64,000 bases of DNA, taken from assembly GCF_002155265.1 (NCBI RefSeq), contig NZ_CP021251.1:1364001-1428000 (forward strand), in the 5' to 3' direction. The notes beneath the pieces are model-generated. The model ran no database searches. It was not told the origin of the DNA and saw only the letters and a list, made by a program, of their open reading frames with translations. Source of the stretch: Corynebacterium pseudotuberculosis (GTDB taxonomy: Bacteria > Actinomycetota > Actinomycetes > Mycobacteriales > Mycobacteriaceae). Of the stretch, positions 27,689 to 38,567 are shown in pieces. Numbering within the stretch: the first letter of the stretch is position 1; each line of letters opens with the position of its first letter. A program made the position numbers and the translations under genes.

Positions 27689-30600
27689 ATGAGCGAGTCA
27701 GTTCATCCGATCGCAGATCTTACGGATTCACTGCTAGGTTGGGCCTCGCAAACAGAATTAGAACTCGCTCAGCGGCTTCAATCTGAGACGCTTGTGATCA
27801 ACGTTGATTTACGTGACGATGAACTTGAAAGAATCGAACGGCTGTACGGTATATTTCTTACCCGCCAGCTTGTTGCTGGAGCAGATCTGAATGCACTATT
27901 GGGGGTTAGTCCGGCTCTAACCGTTACCACCCTGGTTGGATGGGCACGTCGCGTTGTCAACACTGATAACTTTATTGCTGAATATTTTGGTGGCTTGGGG
28001 CTGTCACCAGAGTCGCAAGAGGTGGTCGGGGGAGTTGATGTTGCGCAGGTACTTTTTCAGGTAGTGCCGGCAGCTTTCTCGTCTCTTGGCGTTTATGCGG
28101 TGCCAGTCGGAGATTTTACTGAACTCGTTAAGCTATTGTGCGTCCATGCCGGCATCGTAAATAACGAGGTTCCCGAGCTTCTTGAGCTTTTTGATGCTCA
28201 CGAGGTAACCACTGCAAAAGAAGTTACAGAAATAATCGTTGGCTCCGCAGCGCCACGGCTGTTTGCCCACGCGCTTGAGATTGCTCCTGCAGAAGCTACC
28301 AGGATTTTGACGGGTATTACCGCACTGCGAGACTTTGCTATCGAGCACACAAATTCTTGGTTTGATCGCTCCTACGCGTGTTGCGAACCGCAGCTTCCAT
28401 CTCCTATCGCAGCAGCTGTGCGCGCGGAACTTCGTGAACGTCCAGTGGGAACTTTGGACCGTGAAGGTGCAGTGGGCGTGGCAAACCGTGAGCTACGTCC
28501 GCGAATTTTGCTTGATGTTTCCCGCAAGAAAGTTTGTTTGCGTCTTCCGGAACAACGCGTGCCAATGCTGGAAGACGGAAGTTTTGGGGAGGTCAACTGG
28601 CGAGTTAGTATCGACGGAACCACAAAGGTCTACCGCACAGGGTGCGCATGGGGGGAAGTCTCCGGCCTGTCGCAACAACTGGATGTCACTATCTCCCATC
28701 CTGTCCGTGAAATCACCGTCCAAGACGTAACCAATGGAATTACGTGGAACGTGCCGGTCGTGGATAATGACGATCCAGCCGTGATCTTTACATCACGCGG
28801 TACTAACGTTACGGATAAAGTTTCGCTGCATCGCCATAATCTTCTTGTCTTAGCCCCCGCCGATGTCACTTTGATGGACGTGGTTAGTGATCATGAGATC
28901 TATGAATCTGACTCTTTCACCGTAGAAGGCTGGGAGGGGTGGTTGTGCCACGATCTAGACGTAAACACCGTGGCTTCCATTGCTACCGTGGCCCCTGGTG
29001 CCAACCCCAGTATGGATCGGGTGCGTAGCGTTGATCCTCGCCAACGTGTGATTTTCAGATCGCCTGATCACGCAATTGATTATTTGACTAGCTCCGGTGG
29101 GCTTCCTATTTATGCCGAGTCGCTTGTTGCAGATTTTCCTCCCACTCCATCTGGGCAAACAGAAACTTGGTACCTGACTATCTCCTCATTTGGTGGCGTC
29201 GGTTCTGCGGGTGAAGAGGTCGCACCGCCGGAGCCCCTGGAAGTCCCCGCTGAGGGCGGTGCTTTTGCCGTTTTCGACCCTGAGCTATATGACGCACCAT
29301 GGGTTGGTGAATATCTTGTGCGTTTGCGCGGTCCTCGAAATGAAAGCTTTAGGCACGAATACGCAATCGTTGAGGGAGCGCACGCAAATATCAACGTCAT
29401 CGGCGCGTGCCGTTCTTTCCGCATTCCTTCTGGCGGCGGTTTATCAGAAACAGTACTTACCCTGCGCCCAGGTGATAAGGAATTTATCGTTGAACCATCT
29501 GATGTTGTGGTGCGGGCACTGGAACCAGCAGCCAACGTGGTCGTATCCACGGAGGAGGGGGACCAGCTTCCGCTTCGCTTCAGCCCGCCGAGTCTCGCTT
29601 TTGAGTTTCCGCTGCTTACGGAACCTCCGATGTGGAGAGCAAGCCGCTTAACCCTTCGCCCGCGCGATATCGATATACGCGGTACCTTGCGCATCCGCGG
29701 TCGGGGTGAGCTTGGCGATCCCAAGATTACTGTGCGCAATCACCATGGCGCTCCAGTGAAAACCGCGCGTTTACGTAGTAATGATAGCGGTCTCACTTAC
29801 GTCACCCCCATGGCAACTATTGTTAGCTCTACCAGTATGTTGTCATCCGGGCGTGTGGATTTTGAATGGACAGATCCTGTAAGTGATCGGCGTGTTTCTG
29901 TTGCACTGGCAGATATTCATTCTTCCGATGCAGAAGAATTAAGCCTGGTTGATGAGACCATTGTGGTTTCTGGTGGCGGGGATCGTCCTTTGGGGGTCTG
30001 GGTATGGCCTGCTACGGCGCCTTGGGCCCCGGCACGGGCTCTTCCTGTTACCGAGGGATCCGTGAAGCTGCCAAGTTCACTTGTAAACGCCGGCAATCTT
30101 ATTGCTCAGGTACATACGGTGGATCGTTTTATGACCCTCATCGCGCCGGTGTCTCCTGGAGAAAATGCGGTTGTTCTTGAGCAACCTGGTCACTTTGAGG
30201 GGAGTGATCCCGCGTTAGGGGCTTTGTCAGCGTTTTTGGCCGGGGAAACTGAGGAAGTGTCGGCGTCGGAAAGCATCATGCCAGTGCTCTGGGATATGGT
30301 GACCACGGGTGTAGCCTCGGGAGAATCCGCTAAGTCTGTGCGCAAAGTGTTTAGTAGCAATCCGAGTGCTGCTCTGACGGGTCTTTCGGAATCGCTTGTT
30401 CCCGCTGGTAAGCAACCAGGACGCGTGGTAGAAAGCGGATTGGTGCGCGCTAGGTTTGAAGCAGGAGTAGGAACTCATCACCGGGCACCGTGGATCGGTG
30501 TGTTAGAGCTGTTGGGATCCTTGGACGCAATGACAGGAGCAGACGGAAAACCGCTAGAGTTGCCCACTCAGGACTCTAACGAGACGTCTGCGACGGATGA

Positions 30601-31294
30601 AGACTTAGCAGCTGCTGTACTAGTCGGAGAAGCCCAGCCAAAGACTCATACAGGTCGAAAGAAAATCAGTGACGGTATAGCTGCAAAGCGAGAAATTCTT
30701 GCCAACATCAAAGATATTGCTGGTGATAACGTTGTCAGCATTCTGAAGACTGGACGAGACACTACGCTGGATACAGCGTGCATTGATAAATCGACAGTAG
30801 CGATTGCAAGTATGGCTAAAGCACAGCAAGCAGCGCTCCTGGAAATGTTCTTTTCACGCTCACAAATCGTTCCCGGATCCCTTATGGATGACGGAACACG
30901 TTTGCTTGCGGTCTTTGAAACTTTTAATAAACGCACCGAATTACGTGAGCTATTAAGCAACGAGGGGTTAATTAAGTCGGCGGTAACGTTGCTTCGTACT
31001 CTGCGTAGCACTAACAAGACTCTCTATTCAATGGCGAGAATCCGCTTTGACAAGCTCGATGGTGTAGACACCGATGCGCATGAGAACTTGTGGGCGCTGA
31101 CGCCGGTGGTTTCCCTAGTCTTGGCTTTGGCCGCTCGAATGCACGCTCATGGTCTGGTGTCTTCTAATAAAACACTTGATGCAGCCACGCCTGGTTGGGC
31201 AAAGCTTGCCGACGTCGTGCCGGATCTTGTCACCGGAGACCTGATAGCTGCAGACGCTATCATCCTGGCGTTGGCTAAACCTGGGATCGCTTAA
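27689..31294 (+). CDS. Giant uncharacterised protein between smc and ftsY
   Basis: I do not recognise the 1201-residue product. Residues 1-230 are helical, from about 230 to 810 the sequence looks beta-rich with Ig-like or sandwich character (many short strands, few cysteines), 830-990 is mixed and serine-rich, and 990-1201 is helical again. No signal peptide, membrane span, Walker motif or nuclease motif is visible. A protein of similar size lies at this place in related corynebacteria. AAGAAAGAGG precedes the ATG. The nearest upstream gene, smc, ends 195 bases before, and a terminator follows, so it is probably its own transcript. Confidence 0.8.
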   Translation: MSESVHPIADLTDSLLGWASQTELELAQRLQSETLVINVDLRDDELERIERLYGIFLTRQLVAGADLNALLGVSPALTVTTLVGWARRVVNTDNFIAEYFGGLGLSPESQEVVGGVDVAQVLFQVVPAAFSSLGVYAVPVGDFTELVKLLCVHAGIVNNEVPELLELFDAHEVTTAKEVTEIIVGSAAPRLFAHALEIAPAEATRILTGITALRDFAIEHTNSWFDRSYACCEPQLPSPIAAAVRAELRERPVGTLDREGAVGVANRELRPRILLDVSRKKVCLRLPEQRVPMLEDGSFGEVNWRVSIDGTTKVYRTGCAWGEVSGLSQQLDVTISHPVREITVQDVTNGITWNVPVVDNDDPAVIFTSRGTNVTDKVSLHRHNLLVLAPADVTLMDVVSDHEIYESDSFTVEGWEGWLCHDLDVNTVASIATVAPGANPSMDRVRSVDPRQRVIFRSPDHAIDYLTSSGGLPIYAESLVADFPPTPSGQTETWYLTISSFGGVGSAGEEVAPPEPLEVPAEGGAFAVFDPELYDAPWVGEYLVRLRGPRNESFRHEYAIVEGAHANINVIGACRSFRIPSGGGLSETVLTLRPGDKEFIVEPSDVVVRALEPAANVVVSTEEGDQLPLRFSPPSLAFEFPLLTEPPMWRASRLTLRPRDIDIRGTLRIRGRGELGDPKITVRNHHGAPVKTARLRSNDSGLTYVTPMATIVSSTSMLSSGRVDFEWTDPVSDRRVSVALADIHSSDAEELSLVDETIVVSGGGDRPLGVWVWPATAPWAPARALPVTEGSVKLPSSLVNAGNLIAQVHTVDRFMTLIAPVSPGENAVVLEQPGHFEGSDPALGALSAFLAGETEEVSASESIMPVLWDMVTTGVASGESAKSVRKVFSSNPSAALTGLSESLVPAGKQPGRVVESGLVRARFEAGVGTHHRAPWIGVLELLGSLDAMTGADGKPLELPTQDSNETSATDEDLAAAVLVGEAQPKTHTGRKKISDGIAAKREILANIKDIAGDNVVSILKTGRDTTLDTACIDKSTVAIASMAKAQQAALLEMFFSRSQIVPGSLMDDGTRLLAVFETFNKRTELRELLSNEGLIKSAVTLLRTLRSTNKTLYSMARIRFDKLDGVDTDAHENLWALTPVVSLVLALAARMHAHGLVSSNKTLDAATPGWAKLADVVPDLVTGDLIAADAIILALAKPGIA

Positions 31295-31321
31295 TCCTGA
31301 GCTAATCGGGCAGCGTGTTAG

Positions 31322-31377
31322 AACTCCGTAAGGCGTGGCAGGAACCTACGTCCTACGGAGTTTTATATTGCTGATTA
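31322..31377 (+). terminator. Terminator after the giant gene
   Basis: AACTCCGTA and TACGGAGTT form the outer stem around a partly paired loop (AGG/CCT), followed by TTATATT. Confidence 0.75.
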
Positions 31378-31445
31378 AGTGGCTGTGAGAGGATATAGAG
31401 ACCACAGAGGTGTAAAACCCACAAGAATTTGCAACTATTAGAGGT

Positions 31446-33104
31446 ATGTCAACTCCTGTGCTAATCGGCATCCTTATTGTCATCCTTGTTCTCATCGCGG
31501 TTATTGCTATTGGCATTAGCCGGAAGCGATCTAAGACCATTAGTTTTGATCGCAGTGATCAGGACGAAACAAAACAACTCACACAGCAAGAACGCTCTGG
31601 AAACTATCAAGCTCAAGGCGGTTTCAACTTTTCCGCTGGCCAGGCGGCTTCCTCAGCTCCCGGAGAAAAACTTCCTGTGACTCCGCCGGCTTCTGTACCT
31701 GCTGAAGCGCCTTCGGAGAACACCTTCTCAGAGGAAGCAGTAGCAGCATCAGGAACAGAAAAAACTGATGTGCATCTCAATGAATCGGAGCTACTCGATC
31801 CAGTGTCTGATTCAGAAATGCCGGTAGCTCATCACGCAGAATCCGAGTCGGATGCAGATTCTGCTACTAAAAGTGCTGCTGAGGAACAAGAGAGATTTGA
31901 ACGGCAGCAAGAAGCAGAAAAACAGGCGAAGCATATTGAAGAAAACTTTAAGGAGCTTGAAGAATTCCACGAGGCGCCAGTAGCCGACTCGATAAAAGAG
32001 TCTGTCGCGCACGTTGAAGACCAAGATCAAGAGATCAAGCTAGAAGAAGATGCACATGAAGCAGCTGCTGCAGCCAGTGCTGCCGCAGCTGGTGCGGAGC
32101 AGGCATTACAAGAGATCACCGAGAAGTCCGAGGAAAGTGCTGATAGGGCAGAAGACGCTAAAGCGCAACCCCAAGAGGACATAGCTCCGGCAGCTGGACG
32201 CATTGGACGGCTCCGCGGCCGACTGTCGCGATCCCAGAATGTTTTTGGGAAGTCCGTTTTGGGCATGCTTTCTGCAGGTGAACTTGATGAAGACGCTTGG
32301 GAGGACATTGAAGCACAATTGATCCAAGCTGATCTGGGAGTGGCTATCACGACAAAAGTGGTAGATGACTTGCGCGAAATGATCGCGGAGCGGGGCGTGG
32401 CTAGTGAAGCCGAAGCACGTGCGATGCTCAAAGAATGTTTAATCCGTGCATGCAAACCCGAGCTTGACCGTTCTATTAAGGCGATACCTTATGAGGGCAA
32501 ACCTGCTGTGGTCTTGGTAGTGGGAGTAAATGGTACTGGTAAAACTACAACGACAGGCAAGCTTGCGCGTGTGCTAGTAGCTATGGGGCACTCAGTGGTC
32601 TTAGGTGCTGCAGATACTTTCCGCGCCGCGGCGGCTGATCAGCTTGAAACGTGGGGACGTCGAGTCGGCGCACGTACAATTCGAGGTGCTGAAGGAGCTG
32701 ACCCTGCCTCGGTTGCTTTTGATGCGGTTGCAGAGGGAGTTAAAATCGGTGCTGATGTGGTTCTTGTAGATACCGCAGGTCGCCTTCACAACTCAAGTAA
32801 CTTGATGGATCAGTTGGGGAAGGTCAAGCGGGTAGTGGAAAAGAAGGCTGTGGTTGATGAGGTTCTTCTCGTTCTTGATGCAACCACAGGCCAGAACGGA
32901 CTTACCCAGGCACGAACTTTCCGTGAGGTTGTGAACATTACGGGTGTAGTTTTGACCAAATTAGACGGCACTGCCAAGGGCGGTATTGTCTTCCAGGTTC
33001 AAGAAGACCTTGGGGTTCCCGTCAAATTGGTCGGACTGGGAGAAGGTGCCGATGACCTGGCGCCCTTTGAAGTAGAGGGATTTGTTGACGCGTTGCTTGG
33101 TTAA
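31446..33104 (+). CDS. ftsY: Signal recognition particle receptor FtsY
   Basis: FtsY docks the SRP-ribosome complex at the membrane. The 552-residue protein has an N-terminal membrane anchor (about residues 3-24), a long acidic Ala/Glu-rich A domain (about 40-255) and the NG GTPase domain. G motifs are GVNGTGKTTTTGKLA, DTFRAAAADQL, DTAGRLHNSS and TKLDGTAKGG. The long acidic linker is usual for actinobacteria. The partner gene ffh lies 3 kb downstream. Confidence 0.97.
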   Translation: MSTPVLIGILIVILVLIAVIAIGISRKRSKTISFDRSDQDETKQLTQQERSGNYQAQGGFNFSAGQAASSAPGEKLPVTPPASVPAEAPSENTFSEEAVAASGTEKTDVHLNESELLDPVSDSEMPVAHHAESESDADSATKSAAEEQERFERQQEAEKQAKHIEENFKELEEFHEAPVADSIKESVAHVEDQDQEIKLEEDAHEAAAAASAAAAGAEQALQEITEKSEESADRAEDAKAQPQEDIAPAAGRIGRLRGRLSRSQNVFGKSVLGMLSAGELDEDAWEDIEAQLIQADLGVAITTKVVDDLREMIAERGVASEAEARAMLKECLIRACKPELDRSIKAIPYEGKPAVVLVVGVNGTGKTTTTGKLARVLVAMGHSVVLGAADTFRAAAADQLETWGRRVGARTIRGAEGADPASVAFDAVAEGVKIGADVVLVDTAGRLHNSSNLMDQLGKVKRVVEKKAVVDEVLLVLDATTGQNGLTQARTFREVVNITGVVLTKLDGTAKGGIVFQVQEDLGVPVKLVGLGEGADDLAPFEVEGFVDALLG

Positions 33105-33116
33105 AAAAACAAGCTA

Positions 33117-33174
33117 AAACCCCTTGTGTGTGAGTGTAAGAGAATGCTCATCCACAAGGGGTTTTGTGTGCCTC
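33117..33174 (+). terminator. Terminator after ftsY
   Basis: AAACCCCTTGTG and CACAAGGGGTTTT make a 12-bp stem with an inner GAG/CTC pairing and a T-run. Confidence 0.88.
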
Positions 33175-33763
<589 letters not shown>

Positions 33764-33848
33764 GTGCAGTTATTCAGCGCAATAGTCGAGGGGTTTTCAG
33801 TTGCTGGGGTTTCTTGAACTGAAGATAGAGTTCCGCTAAGGATAGATT

Positions 33849-36086
33849 GTGACGCATTCGGCGACTGAGGCATGCGATAAAACTACGTGCGCAACAGCTG
33901 TGACTCATGCGCCTAAGAATGGTGGGTCGCAACGAGCACTAGAGATTCGAGAATCTGCCTATCGAAGTTCGCAGGCGTTGGTGGAGGAGCTTAGCATCCC
34001 CGAGGGAGCCGCGCTGGCCGCAACAGGTTCCTTTGCTCGGAGGGAGATGACCTCCAAATCGGACTTGGATTTAATTCTGCTCCACCAACCGGGATTAAAT
34101 CTCTCTGGTATTGCAGATTTGTGGTATCCGATTTGGGACGCAAAAATGCGTCTTGACTATGCGGTACGTACTCCACAGGAATGCGCCAACATGGTCTCAG
34201 ACGATTCAACGGCTGCGTTGGCGTTGCTTGATGTGCGGCACGTTAGTGGCGATCCCACGCTGACAGAGCAGACTAGACAGCTGACCCTAGAAACCTGGCG
34301 TAGGGAGCTGAACAAAAACTTTAATGCGGTTTCCGATACCGCTATTGCCCGTTGGCGTCGCTCTGGCTCCGTCGTTGCAATGACTCACCCTGATCTCAAG
34401 CACGGTCGCGGCGGACTCAGGGGCATTGAGCTAATACGGGCACTTGCGTTAGGGCACCTCTGCCATGCGCCACCGCTTGATTCTCAACGCAGGCTGCTTC
34501 TCGACGTTCGCACCTTACTACATCAACACGCTGGGCGAGCTCGAGATGTTTTGGATCCGGAATTTGCCGCAGATATTGCACTCGATTTGGGGTTTGATGA
34601 TAGATACGAGCTTTCCCGTGTCATAGCTCAAGCAGCCAGGACTATTAATGACGCCACTAATCACGCACTCAGTACTGCCCGGCATGCCCTTCCCCGGCGT
34701 AGTCAGGTAAGGCGAGCGGTACGCCGCCCCATAGACGTGGATGTAGTGGCTGTTGACGAGGAAATTTCCTTGTCTCGTAATCCTAATCTAAAGGACCCTG
34801 CTTTAGTCCTTCGCGTAGCGGCTGCAAGCGCGCGCACGGGAATGCCTATCAGCGACTCCGTATGGCCTCGTCTGGAGAACCTTCCTGACTTACCAGTTCC
34901 ATGGCCGGTAGGCGCGGCCGGCGATTTTTTTGAGCTTTTGAGCTCGTCGGCTCATAGCTCGCGAGTTATTCAACAACTTGATGATCATGGATTTTGGGAG
35001 AAAATGATCCCCCAATGGGGACATATCAGGGGCAGGATGCCACGAGAAGCAGTCCACATTCACACAATTGATCAGCATAGTCTCGTAGTCACAGCGAATT
35101 GTGCAGCAAGAAGCGTTAGCGTTGCTCGTCCTGATCTTTTGTTTCTTTCTGCACTATTCCATGACGTTGGTAAGGGATACGACAGACCCCATGAGATTGT
35201 GGGTGCAGAATTTGTTGTGGAAATGGGACGAAAGCTCCGGTTGAATGAACAAGACGTGAATGTGGTGGAGACCCTAGTCGTAGAACACACAAAGATTTCA
35301 CAGATTGTCGGCCGTTATGATCCAACCAGCGACAAAGCCGTAAACATGCTTTTAGACGCTGTCAATTATGATCTTCTAACCCTCAACCTGTTGGAATCCC
35401 TGGTAGAAGCGGATGCTGAAGGCACAGCGCCAGGGGTGTGGAGTGCGGTGCTGAAACTCGGTACCCGAGCATTATGTAGCCGTGCCCGCGCTCGACTTAC
35501 CTCGTTGACCCCTGAGCCGCCAGAGTTCGACATTCCGCTGGATATCGGCTTGGTTCCTAAAAAATGCAGCCCACTTGTTCAAGATGATCTGCAAACCGGA
35601 GCAACCGCGAGCCCCTGTAGAGAAAGTGGCAACGCCACTGTGTATTGGAAAGGCCGGTATATGCGAGAAAGTGTCAGGGTCTTGGCATTGATCGCAGCCA
35701 AAGGTTGGAACATTGAGTCTGCGCGCTTCAAAATGAGCGGCTCTGATGAAGCCCAACATGCGATTGCAGAACTTCAAGTGCATAACACGGTGGGAACTGG
35801 TTTTGATGCATGTGAATTCGTACAGGCCTATAAATCAGGGGTGCATTCATCTCTACCAGATATCAGAAAGAGTGCTTCTGCGACGTTTTGGGTGGGCAAT
35901 ATTCTGGAGGTAAGAACGGCTGACCGCAGAGGAGGGTTAGGAGCGGTGATGGGTGTTTTGCCTGATGTTTTATGGCTGACTATGAGCAACCCCGGAGCGA
36001 CAATGATTATGCAGTGCGAGCTTGCCGAGGGATTTGATCGAGCCAAAGTTGAGCGTGACGTGACCAAGGTGCTCACTAACGGTTAA
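33849..36086 (+). CDS. glnD: PII adenylyltransferase / uridylyltransferase
   Basis: GlnD modifies and de-modifies GlnK in response to nitrogen. The 745-residue protein has the nucleotidyltransferase motif GSFARREMTSKSDLDLIL near residue 60, the HD phosphohydrolase motif LFHDVGKGYDRPHE near residue 440 and a single recognisable ACT-like domain at the end (ILEVRTADRRGGLGAVMGVL). Enterobacterial GlnD is longer and has two ACT domains, so the sensory end is reduced. The GTG start has AAGGA 7 bases upstream. Confidence 0.93.
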   Translation: MTHSATEACDKTTCATAVTHAPKNGGSQRALEIRESAYRSSQALVEELSIPEGAALAATGSFARREMTSKSDLDLILLHQPGLNLSGIADLWYPIWDAKMRLDYAVRTPQECANMVSDDSTAALALLDVRHVSGDPTLTEQTRQLTLETWRRELNKNFNAVSDTAIARWRRSGSVVAMTHPDLKHGRGGLRGIELIRALALGHLCHAPPLDSQRRLLLDVRTLLHQHAGRARDVLDPEFAADIALDLGFDDRYELSRVIAQAARTINDATNHALSTARHALPRRSQVRRAVRRPIDVDVVAVDEEISLSRNPNLKDPALVLRVAAASARTGMPISDSVWPRLENLPDLPVPWPVGAAGDFFELLSSSAHSSRVIQQLDDHGFWEKMIPQWGHIRGRMPREAVHIHTIDQHSLVVTANCAARSVSVARPDLLFLSALFHDVGKGYDRPHEIVGAEFVVEMGRKLRLNEQDVNVVETLVVEHTKISQIVGRYDPTSDKAVNMLLDAVNYDLLTLNLLESLVEADAEGTAPGVWSAVLKLGTRALCSRARARLTSLTPEPPEFDIPLDIGLVPKKCSPLVQDDLQTGATASPCRESGNATVYWKGRYMRESVRVLALIAAKGWNIESARFKMSGSDEAQHAIAELQVHNTVGTGFDACEFVQAYKSGVHSSLPDIRKSASATFWVGNILEVRTADRRGGLGAVMGVLPDVLWLTMSNPGATMIMQCELAEGFDRAKVERDVTKVLTNG

Positions 36087-36178
36087 CATAGGGACGTTAA
36101 TCTTCAAGTCCACGCGAGATTTCCCAGCAATATAGTTAAAGGTGCGCAGGGAAGATCCATAAAGGGAGTGTGCGTTTC

Positions 36179-37786
36179 GTGTTTGAATCTCTGTCTGACC
36201 GGCTAGGCAATGCCCTGTCAGGCCTACGGTCAAAGGGCAAAGTCACCGAGGCTGACATCAATGCTGTCGCGCGTGAAATCCGGTTGGCGCTGTTGGAAGC
36301 TGATGTTTCCTTACCCGTGGTCCGCGGATTTATAGCACGAATTAAAGATCGTGCTCTAGGGGTTGAAGTATCTAAAGCTCTTAATCCTGCTGAGCAAGTT
36401 ATCAAGATTGTCAACGAGGAATTGACCACGATTCTTGGCGGGGAAACTCGTCGACTGAATTTGGCTAAAAATCCTCCTACAGTGATTATGCTGGCGGGTC
36501 TTCAAGGCGCTGGTAAGACCACCCTTGCAGGAAAGCTGGCTAAACACCTTCAATCTCAAGGCCATACACCGATGTTGGTGGCATGTGATCTGCAGCGCCC
36601 GGGCGCTGTCCAACAGCTGCAAATTGTTGGTGAGCGGGCAGGTGTTCCTACTTTTGCGCCGGATCCCGGCACATCCATTGATTCTAATGATCATGAAATG
36701 GGAACCTCTCACGGAGACCCAGTGGGAGTAGCTCGTCAGGGCATCGAGGAAGCAAAGCGTGCTCAGCATGACGTAGTTATCGTAGATACTGCTGGTCGTT
36801 TGGGTATTGATGAGACCTTGATGACTCAGGCTCGGAATATCCGTGACGCTATTAGACCTGATGAAGTCCTTTTTGTCATCGACTCTATGATTGGTCAGGA
36901 TGCTGTAAATACAGCTGAAGCCTTCCGCGATGGCGTTGATTTCACAGGTGTTGTGCTTACCAAGTTAGATGGCGATGCCCGTGGTGGTGCAGCGCTTTCT
37001 ATCCGCGAGGTAACCGGTAAGCCCATCATGTTCGCCTCTACCGGTGAAAAACTGGAAGATTTTGATGTCTTCCATCCCGAGCGCATGTCCAGCAGGATTC
37101 TTGGTATGGGTGACGTGCTTACTCTCATTGAGCAAGCAGAGAAGAACCTTGACCAAGAGCAAGCCATGGAAACCGCCCAGAAACTAGGTTCAGGCGAGCT
37201 CACTTTAGAGGACTTCCTGAACCAGATGCTGATGGTGCGCAGAATGGGGCCGCTTGGCAATATCTTGAAGATGCTGCCTGGCGGTAAACAGATGTCGCAG
37301 ATGGCGGATATGGTTGATGAGAAGCAATTGGACCGAATTCAGGCCATTATCCGTGGTATGACTCCGGCAGAGCGTGAAGATCCTAAGATCTTGAACGCCT
37401 CACGACGCAAACGCATTGCACGTGGTTCCGGTGTTGCTGTCTCAGACGTGAATCAGCTAGTAGAGCGCTTCTTTGAAGCGAAAAAGATGATGAGCAAGAT
37501 GGCTGGTCAGCTGGGTATGGGGGGCGTCGGACGTAGCGCAACCAAGAAGAAGCCTAAGGGGCGTAAAGGGAAAAATGGTAAGCGTAAACCGGTGAAAAAC
37601 CGGAGTGGGGCTATGCATGGTGGTATGCCAGGGATGCCAAGTATGGCCGAACTGCAAAAGATGCAAGAACAGATGGGCGGTGCTGGTGGTTTAGGCGGTA
37701 TGCCGAATTTTCCGGGGATGCCAAAGCTACCCAAAGGCATGGAAAATATTGATCTCAACAACCTCGACTTTGGTGGCAAGAAGTAA
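36179..37786 (+). CDS. ffh: Signal recognition particle protein Ffh
   Basis: Ffh binds signal peptides and SRP RNA and delivers ribosomes to FtsY. The NG domain shows LQGAGKTTLAGKLA, DLQRPGAVQQL, DTAGRLGIDE and TKLDGDARGG; the M domain (from about residue 320) is methionine-rich, with SRRKRIARGSGV as the RNA-binding helix. The C-terminus is Gly/Met/Lys-rich. I chose GTG at 36179 (VFESLSDRL) because AAAGGGAG at 36161-36168 is well spaced for it; a GTG at 36170 is too close. Confidence 0.96.
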   Translation: MFESLSDRLGNALSGLRSKGKVTEADINAVAREIRLALLEADVSLPVVRGFIARIKDRALGVEVSKALNPAEQVIKIVNEELTTILGGETRRLNLAKNPPTVIMLAGLQGAGKTTLAGKLAKHLQSQGHTPMLVACDLQRPGAVQQLQIVGERAGVPTFAPDPGTSIDSNDHEMGTSHGDPVGVARQGIEEAKRAQHDVVIVDTAGRLGIDETLMTQARNIRDAIRPDEVLFVIDSMIGQDAVNTAEAFRDGVDFTGVVLTKLDGDARGGAALSIREVTGKPIMFASTGEKLEDFDVFHPERMSSRILGMGDVLTLIEQAEKNLDQEQAMETAQKLGSGELTLEDFLNQMLMVRRMGPLGNILKMLPGGKQMSQMADMVDEKQLDRIQAIIRGMTPAEREDPKILNASRRKRIARGSGVAVSDVNQLVERFFEAKKMMSKMAGQLGMGGVGRSATKKKPKGRKGKNGKRKPVKNRSGAMHGGMPGMPSMAELQKMQEQMGGAGGLGGMPNFPGMPKLPKGMENIDLNNLDFGGKK

Positions 37787-37923
37787 TTAGATACCTTCTC
37801 TGGGCTAGTTCACTCTAGAAAATTGGAACGCCGGGGATAGTACTGTATCGTATTTAAAGTTGTCTCAATTTTGAGGGAACATAATAAGACATTCCTGCGT
37901 CATACCGTCACCGTCTACGGTCG

Positions 37924-37965
37924 GCCGGTTTGAGTCACCGCAGGTAAATCAAGGGATGAACCGGC
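37924..37965 (+). promoter_or_regulatory. Hairpin in the rpsP leader
   Basis: GCCGGTT and AACCGGC pair across 28 bases in the 235-base leader region of rpsP. It may be a leader structure for ribosomal protein control, but no known leader class is recognised. Confidence 0.35.
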
Positions 37966-38021
37966 TTAATGCGTAAGCAGAGAGCGTCTGTACTTCCCAG
38001 TGACCCAAGAAGGAGCCTGTC

Positions 38022-38486
38022 ATGGCTGTTAAAATCAAGCTGCAGCGTATGGGTAAGATCCGTACACCGCACTACCGCGTTGTTATCGCAGACGCTCGTA
38101 CTCGTCGCGACGGCAAAGTTATCGAGAACATCGGTACTTACGAGCCAAAGCAGAACCCATCCGTGATCAAGATCGATTCGGAGCGTGCACAGTACTGGTT
38201 GGGCGTTGGCGCACAGCCAACTGAGCCTGTTCTTGCTCTGCTTAAAGTGACTGGTGACTGGCAGAAATACAAAGGACTTGAGGGTGCTGAGGGCACCTTG
38301 CAGGTTGCAGAGCCTAAGCCTTCTAAGCTGGAGCTGTTCAACCAGGCGCTTGCAGAAGCTAACGAGGGCCCTACCGCTGAAGCTATCACTGAGAAGAAGC
38401 GTAAGGCTAAGGAAGACGCAGCTGCTAAGGCTGCCGCTGAGGCTGAGAAAGCTGAAGAGGCTACCGAAGAAGCTGCTGCAGAGTAA
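38022..38486 (+). CDS. rpsP: 30S ribosomal protein S16
   Basis: S16 is a small-subunit assembly protein. The core [27 protein letters not shown] is clear. The 154-residue length exceeds the roughly 85 of other bacteria because of an Ala/Glu/Lys-rich tail (about residues 110-154), usual in actinobacteria. AGAAGGAG precedes the ATG. It is followed by a terminator, and rimM-trmD start after the intervening minus-strand cupin gene. Confidence 0.97.
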   Translation: MAVKIKLQRMGKIRTPHYRVVIADARTRRDGKVIENIGTYEPKQNPSVIKIDSERAQYWLGVGAQPTEPVLALLKVTGDWQKYKGLEGAEGTLQVAEPKPSKLELFNQALAEANEGPTAEAITEKKRKAKEDAAAKAAAEAEKAEEATEEAAAE

Positions 38487-38510
38487 ATCTTTTTAGCTTT
38501 TTAAACACAT

Positions 38511-38552
38511 AAACCGCTTAGGTGAGCAGTGCTCATCTTAAGCGGTTTTGTT
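38511..38552. terminator. Bidirectional terminator between rpsP and the cupin gene
   Basis: AAACCGCTTA(G)GTGAGCA pairs with TGCTCATCTTAAGCGGTTTT. A and T runs on both sides allow it to work in both directions. Confidence 0.88.
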
Positions 38553-38567
38553 TATGCGCTTGGACGT

